DNA of 64,000 nucleotides, taken from contig NZ_SIHI01000001.1 in NCBI RefSeq assembly GCF_007859735.1, positions 1,626,241-1,690,240 on the forward strand, given 5' to 3'. The notes beneath the pieces were generated by a model. The model was not told where the DNA came from. It did no database searches and worked only from the letters and a program-made list of their open reading frames with translations. The stretch comes from Thalassoglobus neptunius. GTDB taxonomy: Bacteria > Planctomycetota > Planctomycetia > Planctomycetales > Planctomycetaceae. The position numbers were made by a program, and so were the translations under genes. Below are positions 18,487 to 27,533 of the stretch, piece after piece (within the stretch, counting starts at the first letter, position 1; each line of letters opens with the position of its first letter).

Positions 18487-18812
18487 CAAAGAACCGGCGG
18501 ATTCCGTCAGTTCGGGAGTGCCTTACGGTTTCCCGCGAGGTGAAATGTGTTGACTCCGATCCTCACGGCTCCTAGCATCCGTCGATCGATCTCACTTTAT
18601 GTGATTGCACAACTGACTTCCCGCAACTTGAAAAAATGGGACTGAAGCCGACCGACTGAGATCCCCAGTTCCTGAAAATGGAGCAGATCCTCGTTCACCA
18701 AACTTTAGAGATCGATCGATAAACAAGCGAGAAATCATGTTCGTTCACAGCCTCCCATCACTCGTTTCCTTCCAGTCGTCACCGTTGGCGAGCTGGTTTA
18801 GCGGGTATTATT

Positions 18813-18914
18813 GGTTTGCTTTTAAAGCAAATCGGGGCGGTTGACCGTGAACGTTTGAATAACGACTCAGCAACAAAGGCCCTGATTCCTGAATGGATTC
18901 AGGGCCTTATTTTT
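18813..18914 (+). ncRNA. Candidate small RNA between ilvB and DAHP synthase
   Basis: A ~100-nt stretch bounded by two hairpins: GGTTTGCTTT pairs with AAAGCAAATC (18813-18833), and a terminator closes at 18876-18914. Upstream, TTGGCG (18785-18790) and TATTAT (18806-18811) with a 15-bp spacer could be a promoter. It contains no ORF and ends ~150 bp before the next gene, so it could equally be a premature-termination leader of the DAHP synthase gene. The rest of the 18487-19068 gap shows nothing else. Confidence 0.35.
18876..18914 (+). terminator. Rho-independent terminator
   Basis: AAGGCCCTGA (18876-18885) pairs exactly with TCAGGGCCTT (18899-18908), followed by ATTTTTG. It is 390 bp beyond ilvB, so it more likely ends a separate short transcript or attenuates the downstream gene. 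Confidence 0.8.
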
Positions 18915-19068
18915 GTTGATACAGACCTGATGTCATCCATTTCCTGTTCGACTCTTCCGAATTCGTTCCGGCGAGTTGACATGATTGAGCGAAGAAGCTC
19001 ACCACGTTTTCTAACAACAACGCCAACCTTCCAGCGTCAACCCATTGGAAGGGAAAAAGGACAATTCG

Positions 19069-20085
19069 ATGATCGTAGTGATGAAACCGCACCCGACTCC
19101 TGAAATGATTCAGACCATGGTCGAACGTGTTGAGAAAATGGGACTAAAGGCTCACGTCATTGAGGGCACAGAGCGGACAGTCATCGCTGCTGTCGGCGAC
19201 GAACGCGACGGTGGTCGTGAAGCCCTCGAATCTTATGAAGAAGTCGAAAAAGTGATGCCGATCCTCGCCCCATACAAAATCGCCAGTTCAGAAACCAAAC
19301 CGGAACCAACAGTCATTCGGGTTCGCGACCTAGTCATGGGAGGCGGAAACGTCGGAGTGATCGCCGGTCCCTGTTCTGTCGAGAGTGAAGAACAGATCAT
19401 GGAATCCGCTCGTAAAGTGAAAGCCGCGGGGGCCACCGGGCTTCGCGGGGGAGCCTTCAAGCCACGAACAAGCCCGTACGCTTTCCAGGGAATGAAGGAA
19501 GACGGCCTGAAACTGCTCGCCGCTGCCCGCGACGAAACGGGACTGGCAGTCGTCACCGAAGTAATGACTCCCCATCACGTCGAACTGGTCGCGAAATACA
19601 CCGATGTTCTTCAGATCGGTGCGAGAAACATGCAGAACTACCATCTGCTTCAGGCGGTTGGCGAGATTCGCAAACCCGTGCTGCTCAAGCGTGGTGCCTC
19701 AGCGACGATGGACGAGTTCCTTCTTGCGGCTGAATACATTCTCGATCAGGGAAATCAGGAAGTTGCACTCTGCGAACGCGGCATCCGATCTTTCGAAGCG
19801 CACACGCGATTCACTCTTCCACTGGCGACTGTCCCTTACTTGCGGCAACGAACTCACTTGCCAGTCGTGATCGATCCAAGTCACGGAACCGGAATTGCGT
19901 CGCTTGTTCCTCCGATGTGTACAGCTGCTGTCGCTGCGGGAGCTGACGGACTGATCATCGAAGTTCACCCCGATCCAAAGAACGCGATGAGCGATGGAGC
20001 ACAGTCGCTGACTCCCGAAGCATTCGAAAAAGTGATGCTCCGGTGCCGCAAGGTTGCAGACGCCCTCGATTACAAAATGTCTTGA
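19069..20085 (+). CDS. aroF: 3-deoxy-7-phosphoheptulonate (DAHP) synthase, type I-beta
   Basis: First enzyme of the shikimate pathway, joining phosphoenolpyruvate and erythrose 4-phosphate. The N-terminal ~70 residues ([22 protein letters not shown]...[12 protein letters not shown]) form the ferredoxin-like regulatory domain seen in Thermotoga-type DAHP synthases. The barrel follows, with [40 protein letters not shown] and [13 protein letters not shown] 19069 is preceded by AAAAAGG at 8 bp, giving 338 residues; an upstream in-frame start at 19045 would add eight non-conserved residues. The hpt gene follows after 9 bp, probably in one operon. Confidence 0.93.
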   Translation: MIVVMKPHPTPEMIQTMVERVEKMGLKAHVIEGTERTVIAAVGDERDGGREALESYEEVEKVMPILAPYKIASSETKPEPTVIRVRDLVMGGGNVGVIAGPCSVESEEQIMESARKVKAAGATGLRGGAFKPRTSPYAFQGMKEDGLKLLAAARDETGLAVVTEVMTPHHVELVAKYTDVLQIGARNMQNYHLLQAVGEIRKPVLLKRGASATMDEFLLAAEYILDQGNQEVALCERGIRSFEAHTRFTLPLATVPYLRQRTHLPVVIDPSHGTGIASLVPPMCTAAVAAGADGLIIEVHPDPKNAMSDGAQSLTPEAFEKVMLRCRKVADALDYKMS

Positions 20086-20094
20086 GCCGTTGCG

Positions 20095-20622
20095 ATGCAC
20101 GATGATATCCGTTGCTTGATTTCCGAATCAGAAATCCATGCCGCAGTTGAACGGCTCGGTCGCCAGATCAGCGATGATTTCGGCGACTCTGAACTCACTG
20201 TGCTTGGAATTCTGACGGGAAGTATTGTCCTCGTCACTGACCTGATGCGCCGGATCGAAGTGCGCCACCAGCTTGGATTGATTCAGGCTTCAAGCTATCG
20301 GGGAGAAACAACCCAGCCCGATGAGTTAATCATCAATCTGGAGACTCTCCCCGAGATTCGCGGGCGCGATGTTTTGATTGTCGATGACATTTTCGACACC
20401 GGTCGAACGATGACGAAGGTGCAGCGAGAACTCGAACGCTTTCAGCCGCGTCGGATTCGATCTGCCGTCCTGCTTTGGAAGAAGTCGCGAACCGAAGGAC
20501 CTGTTCGGCCGGATTATCATTGCTTCGACATCCCCGACGAATTCGTGGTCGGCTACGGTCTCGACTACAACGGCGAATATCGGCACCTGCCTTACATCGG
20601 CGTCCTGCCGCCACAAAGCTAA
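20095..20622 (+). CDS. hpt: Hypoxanthine phosphoribosyltransferase
   Basis: Purine-salvage enzyme converting hypoxanthine or guanine plus PRPP to IMP or GMP. The 175-residue protein carries the PRPP-binding signature VLIVDDIFDTGRTM, the pyrophosphate loop TGSIVLVTDLMRR, the flexible-loop SSYRGE, and the purine-stacking segment PDEFVVGYGLDYNGEYRHLPYIGVL. Length and motif order match bacterial HPRTs. It starts 9 bp after the DAHP synthase stop. It complements purA (25887) and purB (54901) in adenine/guanine nucleotide interconversion. Confidence 0.93.
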   Translation: MHDDIRCLISESEIHAAVERLGRQISDDFGDSELTVLGILTGSIVLVTDLMRRIEVRHQLGLIQASSYRGETTQPDELIINLETLPEIRGRDVLIVDDIFDTGRTMTKVQRELERFQPRRIRSAVLLWKKSRTEGPVRPDYHCFDIPDEFVVGYGLDYNGEYRHLPYIGVLPPQS

Positions 20623-20765
20623 TTTGACTTCGTTGTTCTGTAGCTGCGATTGACGCGAGCAACCGATGCATTGATTCAAAGCGAAGAGTTCCGCCGCGTG
20701 TGCAGAGTTCTTCAACATTGCCTCAGGCTGGTTGAGAACTCTTCTTATCGCTGATGAATGAATTC

Positions 20766-20795
20766 GACTCTGACTCAGCCGATGGAGTCAGAGTC
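20766..20795 (+). terminator. Hairpin downstream of hpt, without T-run
   Basis: GACTCTGACTC pairs with GAGTCAGAGTC around an 8-nt loop (11 bp stem). No U-tract follows, so it may be a 3'-end stabiliser rather than a classic terminator. The rest of the 20623-21300 gap has no gene that I can support. Confidence 0.5.
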
Positions 20796-21300
20796 CACTC
20801 CCGAATTGACTTCTCCCCTCTCCTCGCTGATTGCGGGCTCAACTGTTCAATAAGTTCTCTGCTTCGCTGTGCGCGAATTCTTATTGCCATCCGCGAATCC
20901 TTGCGAGCACTCTATCGACTCCGATATCGCGTGATTTCTTTGCTGGTTGCCAACGAACTGTCCGCGCAAGCGCGGCGTTTCTCGAAGGAAATGAATTTCG
21001 GCGGATGCAGCGGCGTCCTGAAAATCTTCTTTCCCTAGCGCAGCGTTCACAGTTTGTTCATGACTTCCTGTGTCTCTCTCGCAGAAGTCATTTGAAGCGT
21101 TCCGTGAACGTCGTGGAATTCTCACTGAGTTCATTCAATCTTTCACAGAACTAAAAACTCTTGTGCAACACTCCTTCTATGTTGGCGAAAGGAGTTGCCG
21201 TGAACTCAAACAGTCACGGTCGGTCCTTTTCGAAGTTCAACCATCACTCAAGTTGGGTGGATGCTTTGCCAGCAACACATCGCACACTCAGGGAAGAGTC

Positions 21301-22194
21301 ATGAGACACGATGAGGTCAATTTCTCTCAGACCGACACGTCGGTGCGTGCGCTCTTTCTCAGCGACATCCATCTGGGGTGTCGCCATTCGCAGGCAAAGA
21401 AACTTCTCGACTTTCTCTCCAACTACCGACCGCAATATCTCTATCTCATCGGAGATATCATCGACGGGCGGAGCCTCAGGAGAAAATGGAGATGGGGCCC
21501 GGAGTTATCGGAAGTGCTGCTTCGACTCATGGATCTCGCCGCACAAGGAACAGTGATTCGATATGCCGTTGGGAATCATGATGACTTCCTGCGAGACAAA
21601 GAGCTTCGAGACCAACTCTCTCGTTTTCAGATGGTCGAGTTCGCTGAAGAATTTGTTCATCAAACGATGGATGAGAAAAAATTTCTGGTGATCCACGGAG
21701 ATCGTTTCGATCGCATTGAGCAGTCTGCGAAATGGGTGTCGGTGATTTCTTCCTGGGTCTACGAAGGGCTTCTCACTTTGAACCAGGCATGGAGCTTTCT
21801 GGTCAAACAGCAACTGTTCGGTGAGTACTCATTCAGCGCGCGTGTGAAACGAAGCGTGAAGTCAGTCGTCAAATACATCAGCGAGTTTGAACAGAAAATT
21901 GCCGACCACGCGAAAAAAATGGGGTGCCAAGGCGTGATCTGCGGACACATTCATACGCCTGTCAAAACAGAGATTGATGGCCTCACCTACTGCAACACGG
22001 GTGACTGGGTCGAGAACTGTAGCGCATTGCTGGAGCATCACGATGGAACTCTCGAATTGAAATTCGGTCCGAACTGCAGTTCCGAACATCGCCCAGCCAA
22101 TGTTGCTTCCTCTTCGACACAACGACCACTCGTACTGAGGCCAAACACTGTCCCCGGTGGAACGCGAGCGGCTTCGACAGCAACACAAAGTTAA
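21301..22194 (+). CDS. LpxH-like metallophosphoesterase (UDP-2,3-diacylglucosamine diphosphatase family)
   Basis: Calcineurin-fold phosphoesterase of the UDP-2,3-diacylglucosamine diphosphatase branch. Metal ligands are visible in order: FLSDIHLGCRHS (D-x-H), GDIIDG, GNHDD, VIHGDRFD and CGHIHTP. The 297-residue product would act at the cytoplasmic face on a nucleotide or lipid diphosphate. ATG 21301 has GGGAAGAG 4 bp upstream; the frame stays open to 21070 but that part is not family-like. It lies 267 bp before a glycosyltransferase of a family often found beside such phosphoesterases, suggesting a shared glycolipid pathway. True LpxH activity in lipid A synthesis is unproven. Confidence 0.75.
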   Translation: MRHDEVNFSQTDTSVRALFLSDIHLGCRHSQAKKLLDFLSNYRPQYLYLIGDIIDGRSLRRKWRWGPELSEVLLRLMDLAAQGTVIRYAVGNHDDFLRDKELRDQLSRFQMVEFAEEFVHQTMDEKKFLVIHGDRFDRIEQSAKWVSVISSWVYEGLLTLNQAWSFLVKQQLFGEYSFSARVKRSVKSVVKYISEFEQKIADHAKKMGCQGVICGHIHTPVKTEIDGLTYCNTGDWVENCSALLEHHDGTLELKFGPNCSSEHRPANVASSSTQRPLVLRPNTVPGGTRAASTATQS

Positions 22195-22461
22195 CGCCAT
22201 TTCAGAGTTGTTTCATTTCGTTTGGTACGAGCAAGCACTCTGCGATGCCAAATCCACATCGCCAGAGGACCGCCTCCGAAACCGAGGCGCCTCTCGCAAA
22301 AGAGACAAGACAGGACGTTGCAACGTTGTCCACAAGGACAGCAAGTCACACCGAGAACTGCTTTTCCAGCCCCGGAATTGAAGCCCGAATCACTCCGAGT
22401 TCAACGTCTGTGTTGAGCCTCGGAACAGTTCGGATTCAACAGATTGAATGGAGCGTCGATC

Positions 22462-23577
22462 GTGGCCAAAGTTGTTTACAGTCTGGCAGGAGAAGGACGA
22501 GGGCATGCCACGCGGTCAAAAACGATTATTGACCAACTGGTTCGACGCGGCCATCGCGTTTACGTGTTCGCCCCAGCTGTCGCTTATGAACTTCTCTCGG
22601 AAGTCTACCGCAGTTCAGAGCGGGTCATCGTGGAAGAAATTCCCGGTCTTGTCTTTCACTATCGAAACGAACGAGTCGACTTCACTGGCACAACTCTGGG
22701 AACAATTGACTACGTTCGAGGACTTCCGCTGCTTGTCTCTCGTTTGCAGAATCGGCTGGATCAGATTGAACCTGATCTGGCGATTACCGATTTCGAACCG
22801 GCTCTGCCCCGGGCAGCGAAACTCGCTGGTGTGCCCTGGATCAGTGTGAATCATCAGCACTTCCTGGTCGTCAGTGACTTTCATTCGCTACCGAGATCGT
22901 TGCGTACCAAAGCCTGGTTAATGTCCAAGGTGGTGGGACAATATTACCGCGACCCAGCGAAGATGGTCGTCTCTTCGTTCTATTTTCCGCCGCTGAAAGA
23001 ACGTTATCGAGATACGATCCAGACAGGCGTGCTGCTGAGAGAACAGGTCGTCAATGCTGTTCCGGAAAAGCACGATCATGTGGTTGCCTACTTGCGGCGA
23101 TTCGCAACGGAGAAGATGCTCCACTCGCTCGCGAACTGCGGATCGCGAGTAAAGGTCTACGGCCTCGGTGAACGCCCCCGTCAGGGATCGATCGAGTTTT
23201 GCCCGATCAGCGATTCCGGATTTCTGGAGGACTTACGGACCTGTAAAGCTTTGGTCTCCAGCGCGGGGAATCAACTTGTTGGAGAAGCACTCTTTCTTAA
23301 GAAGCCCGTGCTGGTGTTTCCGGAAGCGAAGAACTTTGAACAGGAGATCAACGCCCGGTATCTCGAGCAGTCGGGCGGAGGAACCTGGGTGGGCTACTCT
23401 CAATTCGACCAGAAGGTAATGAGAGAGTTCCTGGAATCATTGAATGAGTTTCAATGCAACATTCCGCGTGAAGCTCTCAACGGAAATACGCGAACGATGC
23501 AGGTCATCGACCATTTCCTTCCGACCCCAAAACGAACTCCCGTCTATTCTCAGAAGCTCGCGGGTGTGGGAGTTTAG
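22462..23577 (+). CDS. MJ1255/VC2487-type glycosyltransferase
   Basis: GT-B glycosyltransferase of about 371 residues. It begins AKVVYSLAGEGRGHATRSKTIIDQL, the GEGxGH motif near the start shared with MurG-like and MJ1255-type enzymes, and has the C-lobe donor region ALVSSAGNQLVGEALFLKKPVLVFPEAKNFEQEINARYLEQSGGG, typical of UDP-sugar binding. I choose GTG 22462 because GGAG lies 9 bp upstream; a TTG at 22444 is the alternative. No membrane segment is apparent. The phosphoesterase upstream is likely its partner in making a surface glycolipid or glycan. An intergenic repeat begins at its stop codon. Confidence 0.75.
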   Translation: MAKVVYSLAGEGRGHATRSKTIIDQLVRRGHRVYVFAPAVAYELLSEVYRSSERVIVEEIPGLVFHYRNERVDFTGTTLGTIDYVRGLPLLVSRLQNRLDQIEPDLAITDFEPALPRAAKLAGVPWISVNHQHFLVVSDFHSLPRSLRTKAWLMSKVVGQYYRDPAKMVVSSFYFPPLKERYRDTIQTGVLLREQVVNAVPEKHDHVVAYLRRFATEKMLHSLANCGSRVKVYGLGERPRQGSIEFCPISDSGFLEDLRTCKALVSSAGNQLVGEALFLKKPVLVFPEAKNFEQEINARYLEQSGGGTWVGYSQFDQKVMREFLESLNEFQCNIPREALNGNTRTMQVIDHFLPTPKRTPVYSQKLAGVGV

Positions 23578-23660
23578 AGCAAGTTGCTCTTTCCTGTGCA
23601 CTCGCTTGAGATGTTTCATCAGATAAAAGGCTGTGTTTGCTCGTGCGAGAGAGTGCAAAC
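23577..23660 (-). repeat. Intergenic dispersed repeat, copy 2
   Basis: Read on the minus strand it carries TCGCACGAGCAAAC, a 27-bp spacer, AAGCGAGTGCACAGG and the palindrome AGAGCAACTTGCTC, the same order as 1781-1866. It starts at the stop codon of the glycosyltransferase gene. The remaining gap to 23936 holds only the terminator below. Confidence 0.6.
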
Positions 23661-23860
23661 CTAATCGAAAATGGTTTAGACGTACTTCTTCATTGAGGCA
23701 ACAGCCACTCGCCATCTGTGCTTTCTTAACCTCGCCCCTGCTTCCTTGTGTTCGAGAGTTGTCGTCGAAACACACCGAATGACTCTCTCTCGAAATCTGT
23801 CTGAGCAAGATAAGGAAACCGGCAACGGACGAATTCGTAATCTTCCGCCAAATGAAATAA

Positions 23861-23895
23861 AAAACGACCACGCCGAATAGCGTGGTCGTTTTTGT
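23861..23895. terminator. Bidirectional Rho-independent terminator
   Basis: AAAACGACCACGC (23861-23873) pairs with GCGTGGTCGTTTT (23880-23892), with A-tract upstream and T-tract downstream, so it can serve both the glycosyltransferase and the convergent desaturase. Confidence 0.9.
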
Positions 23896-23936
23896 TTGGA
23901 TAGTCAGTTATCCCGACGAGCGGCGATGTTCGCGAG

Positions 23937-24947
23937 CTACGCCTGTGCGGATGATTCCGCCGGAATTCGGTCGTCGACATCGGTCGCCTGACCAATTTTT
24001 CTCAGGAACGAAATTGCCCACCAGGTTGGATCAAGTTCCCACCATTTGTGTCCTGCTCGTGCGAGTTTTGGATGTGCATGATGATTGTTGTGCCATCCTT
24101 CACCGTAGGCGAGAATCGCAACCCACCAGAGGTTCCGAGATTGATCTGTCGTTTCGTAGTTTCGATATCCCCAGAGGTGTGTCGCAGAGTTGACGAACCA
24201 GGTGCTGTGGTAGGCAAAAACCATTCTCACGCACATGCCCCACAGCAACATTGGAAGACCACCGACGTACAGCAGGGTCAATCCTGTCGCCCAGAGCCAC
24301 AACGCAAATGTTCGCTCGAAGAAGACCATCGTCTTGTCTTTCATCAGATCGGGAACATAGTACTTCTGCAGCAGTTCATCTTTGCGCTTGGGATTCTTCA
24401 GCATCATCCACCAGAGATGTGACCACCAGGGACCATCGAGTGGAGAGTGTGGGTCGCCCGGGTGATCGGAATGCCCGTGGTGAACGCGATGAGTTCCACT
24501 CCAGCGGATTGGTCCCCCTTCACCAGCAATGACGCCGAAGAATGTTGCGACCACTTTGGCTGGCCACTTCAGTTTCAGAGAACGGTGAGAAAGACACCGG
24601 TGGTAGGCTAGACAGATTCCGATGCTGCATGTCAGCCAGTGCAGGACAACAGCAACAGCGACAGCTTCCCAAGTGAAGAAAAACGGAGCAGCCAGTGCAC
24701 CGATATGCATTCCCGTCATCCAGATCGCCACAACAGGATCCAGATTCTTCCAGGTCAACTGTCGCGGTTCAAAGTACGCGAGAAGTTCCTGACGGGCGAT
24801 GGCTGATTCGCTCATCGCTTGTTCTTTGGTATCCTGATCCGTGTCGACGGTCACCAAGCCTTCGTCATTGACAGATGGCTTGTCGATATCGTCGAGAACA
24901 TCAGGTTGATCGATGAGTGTTGACATCTGCGATTCAATCCAGTTCAT
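23937..24947 (-). CDS. Acyl-CoA/fatty-acid desaturase (delta-9 type)
   Basis: Integral membrane di-iron desaturase of 336 residues that puts a double bond in acyl chains using O2. The three His boxes are visible: HRCLSH, HRVHH and HNNHH (in GEGWHNNHHAHP), plus the partial GDPHSPLDGPWWSHLWWM stretch of the delta-9 acyl-CoA/stearoyl group. Four hydrophobic segments flank them. The first ~55 residues are polar and acidic and not conserved. It is single, with a strong shared terminator at its 3' end. It needs an electron donor (ferredoxin or cytochrome b5-like), which is not adjacent. Confidence 0.85.
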   Translation of the reverse strand: MNWIESQMSTLIDQPDVLDDIDKPSVNDEGLVTVDTDQDTKEQAMSESAIARQELLAYFEPRQLTWKNLDPVVAIWMTGMHIGALAAPFFFTWEAVAVAVVLHWLTCSIGICLAYHRCLSHRSLKLKWPAKVVATFFGVIAGEGGPIRWSGTHRVHHGHSDHPGDPHSPLDGPWWSHLWWMMLKNPKRKDELLQKYYVPDLMKDKTMVFFERTFALWLWATGLTLLYVGGLPMLLWGMCVRMVFAYHSTWFVNSATHLWGYRNYETTDQSRNLWWVAILAYGEGWHNNHHAHPKLARAGHKWWELDPTWWAISFLRKIGQATDVDDRIPAESSAQA

Positions 24948-25188
24948 TGATTAAGTTTGAAACACCCGGTCTCCGAGTATTGAGCGGGTTTGTATCAGAA
25001 TCTTCGGGGTTGTTGTGTCAGAGGGTGGCGAAACTTCAGTCAAAGTTGCGCCGATAACTGTCAAAGAAATGTCAAAGCGACATAAACCACTACTTCACTG
25101 CATGTTGCGACATCGAAACACAACCTCCCAGAGCTGCCGAGAGCAGGAAATCGAGTCGAATTCACCTTCTAAAATTGGAGAAAATCGA

Positions 25189-25599
25189 ATGAAAGTCGTC
25201 TTTCAAAGTGTCGGAATCGTGGCACTCCTCGCTGCGTGCATGATTTTGACCCGTGGTCAGGAGCAGACAGTGAGTGCGGAAGAGAGCGAAAAATCGGTGC
25301 TGCGGCACGTTGTCATGTTCAAATTCAAGGACGATGCGACCGACGAACAGATTTCACAGGTCGTCGAGGAATTCGGAAAACTCCCTGAGAAGATCTCGGA
25401 AATCCACGCTTACGAATGGGGAACGAACAATAGCCCGGAAAAGCACGACAAAGGCCACACTCACTGCTTTCTGGTGTCGTTCAAGAGCGAAGCAGACAGA
25501 GATGCTTATCTCCCCCATCCTGCCCATCAGGAATTCGTCAAGATCCTCTTACCTATCCTCGATGACGTGACTGTTGTGGATTATTGGGCGACAAATTGA
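25189..25599 (+). CDS. Secreted Dabb (stress-responsive alpha/beta barrel) protein
   Basis: A 136-residue protein with an N-terminal signal peptide (VVFQSVGIVALLAACMILTRGQ) followed by a single Dabb domain: LRHVVMFKFKDDATDEQISQVVEEFGKLPEKI, then FLVSFKSEADRDAYLPHPAHQEFV, the family signature HPxHxxF. Dabb domains form dimeric alpha/beta barrels; most have no known reaction. ATG 25189 has TTGGAG 8 bp upstream, and the open frame further 5' lacks domain content. A Rho-independent terminator lies at 25656. Exported Dabb proteins are common in planctomycetes. Confidence 0.8.
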   Translation: MKVVFQSVGIVALLAACMILTRGQEQTVSAEESEKSVLRHVVMFKFKDDATDEQISQVVEEFGKLPEKISEIHAYEWGTNNSPEKHDKGHTHCFLVSFKSEADRDAYLPHPAHQEFVKILLPILDDVTVVDYWATN

Positions 25600-25655
25600 T
25601 TCGTGCGGGTTTCATTGGCCCATTGCGATGCTAAACTCGACATGTTTGGCGCAGG

Positions 25656-25684
25656 ATCCGTCAGTCTCCGCTGACGGATTTTCG
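25656..25684 (+). terminator. Rho-independent terminator
   Basis: ATCCGTCAG pairs with CTGACGGAT around TCTCCG, followed by TTTTCG. Ends the Dabb gene. Confidence 0.8.
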
Positions 25685-25886
25685 TTGCGCAGTGAAAAAT
25701 GTGTCTCATTATCGTGGTGTCATCACGAATGTTGACTCTACGAAAACACGTTCGCAGATGGAATCTCTGAACCGTCCTGATTCGACCAGCGATTGAGTTC
25801 GAGGGGAGCCTCTGAGAGTCCGATGGCTCGTCGCAGGTCAATTTCGAATTGGGACAGTTTGATTCTTGGGAAGTTTGGGAATTCAG

Positions 25887-27164
25887 ATGTCAGTCACAGC
25901 AGTAGTTGGTCTCCAATGGGGAGACGAGGCCAAAGGAAAAATTGTCGATCTTCTGACAGATCAGCACGAAGTTGTTGTGCGGTATCTGGGAGGGAATAAC
26001 GCTGGCCATACTGTGATGTTCGGCGGGCAGACATATAAGCTGTCGCTGCTGCCGGCGGGCATCCTTCGTCCGGGCGTGACATCGGTGATCGCCAACGGTG
26101 TTGTCCTCAACCCCAAAGCGCTTTTGAGCGAATTGGATTCGATCGTCAAACAGGGAGTTGATCCGGGAAATCTGCTGATCAGTGACAAAGCTCACGTGAT
26201 CTTCCCGTATCACATGGTCGAGGAAGCGGTTCTCGAATCTCATCGAGGCGACAAAGCCATCGGCACAACGATGCGAGGCATCGGAACGTGTTATCGTGAC
26301 AAGTACGGGAGAACACATGCGATCCGCATGGGCGATCTTCTTCGGAAAGACTTGTTTCGCGAGCGACTCAATGACGTTTACGAAACGAAAAAGTTGTTGA
26401 TCAACGCAATGGATCCCAAAGCTGAATTGCCTCCCGTCGACGAAATCTTCGACGAGTACATGGGCTATGCGGACATTCTGAAAGACCGTGTGATTGACAC
26501 GACCTCTTATCTGCATCGTGTGTTGCGAGAAGGTAAGTCGATGTTGTTCGAAGGTGCTCAAGGCAGCCTCCTCGATATCGATCACGGCACCTTCCCTTAC
26601 GTTACCTCTTCCAACAGTTCAGGCTGTGGAATTCAAGCAGGTAGTGGAGTTCCGAGTCGAAGAATTGACCGCGTGATTGGAGTGGTCAAAGCTTACACAA
26701 CCCGTGTGGGTGGCGGTCCCTGTCCAACGGAACTGACCGACGAAACCGGACAGCACATCCGCGACGAAGGCAACGAGTACGGCACTGTCACAGGTCGCCC
26801 CCGCCGATGTGGCTGGTTCGATGCCGTCGCCACAGCTCATGGGGCTCGCGTTTCTGGAATCGACTGCATCGCTGTCATGCTGCTCGACGTCTTGAGTAAG
26901 CTCGACGAAGTCAAGATCTGCGAAGCGTACGAGATTGACGGTGAGCGAACGACCGATTTCCCGAGTCAGCTCGACGACCTCGCCAAAGCCAAGCCGATTT
27001 ATCGAACTCTTCCAGGTTGGAAAACGGACATCACAGGTGTCCGTCGGCTTGAAGATTTCCCATCAGAAGCCAGAGCATACATTGACAGTGTCTCGGAGCT
27101 TCTTGAAGCTGAAGTCGGATTCGTCTCGATCGGCCCGGATCGTGAACAAACAGTTATCCTGTAA
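25887..27164 (+). CDS. purA: Adenylosuccinate synthase
   Basis: Cytoplasmic GTP-dependent enzyme joining IMP and aspartate to adenylosuccinate. The N terminus [22 protein letters not shown] holds the P-loop-like GDEGKGK variant (here GDEAKGK), then [15 protein letters not shown], the Arg-bearing [18 protein letters not shown], and near the end the nucleotide-binding [11 protein letters not shown] use the ATG 25887 (425 residues) because the family begins at MSVTAVVG; seven residues further upstream also fit the frame. Alone in its transcript; a palindrome and the metH leader follow. Confidence 0.94.
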   Translation: MSVTAVVGLQWGDEAKGKIVDLLTDQHEVVVRYLGGNNAGHTVMFGGQTYKLSLLPAGILRPGVTSVIANGVVLNPKALLSELDSIVKQGVDPGNLLISDKAHVIFPYHMVEEAVLESHRGDKAIGTTMRGIGTCYRDKYGRTHAIRMGDLLRKDLFRERLNDVYETKKLLINAMDPKAELPPVDEIFDEYMGYADILKDRVIDTTSYLHRVLREGKSMLFEGAQGSLLDIDHGTFPYVTSSNSSGCGIQAGSGVPSRRIDRVIGVVKAYTTRVGGGPCPTELTDETGQHIRDEGNEYGTVTGRPRRCGWFDAVATAHGARVSGIDCIAVMLLDVLSKLDEVKICEAYEIDGERTTDFPSQLDDLAKAKPIYRTLPGWKTDITGVRRLEDFPSEARAYIDSVSELLEAEVGFVSIGPDREQTVIL

Positions 27165-27276
27165 CCCAACAACAGCGATATCAAACCAGCCTCCGCAGTC
27201 GACGATGCTTCCCGTTCAGGATGCTTCGTCGGGAATCTTTAGGCTTACCACACTGACTGCAACGACTGTGGCGGTT

Positions 27277-27304
27277 TCAACGACTCGATCGATCGAGTCG
27301 TTGA
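27277..27304. promoter_or_regulatory. Perfect 28-bp inverted repeat between purA and metH
   Basis: The two 14-bp arms TCAACGACTCGATC and GATCGAGTCGTTGA adjoin with no spacer. It is not followed by a T-run. It could be an operator for a dimeric regulator, or a purA 3' end structure. Confidence 0.5.
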
Positions 27305-27379
27305 TTCCCCCCTGTTTCTTAGTTGATTTCTTGTTAGAATTGTGATTCTCATCTGCGAAAAAACCGCGGGTGGGTGTCG

Positions 27380-27533
27380 AATCCCATCATTCTATTGACT
27401 CGGTGGGATAGAATAAGACTTGATGTTCTTTCAGTTCCCGGTTTGGAGTTGGGACAAGAACATCGTCAGACGCGACCCCATGGGCGACTCTTCCTCTCTA
27501 TAGGGTCCAGCCTGCAATTTTCTTGAGCACTCA
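27380..27533 (+). promoter_or_regulatory. Structured 5' leader of metH
   Basis: Three successive pairings can be drawn: ATTCTAT with ATAGAAT (27389-27414), GTTCTT with AAGAAC (27425-27461, with TTCCC/GGGA inside) and GACCC with GGGTC (27474-27507). An alternative pairing ATCCCA/TGGGAT competes with the first. I do not recognise the SAH, SAM or cobalamin riboswitch consensus in it. Confidence 0.4.

Noticed and set aside
27395..27414. TTGACT and TAGAAT as a promoter before metH
   Set aside because: The spacing is only 8 bp, far from the ~17 bp needed; the bases better fit a stem-loop.
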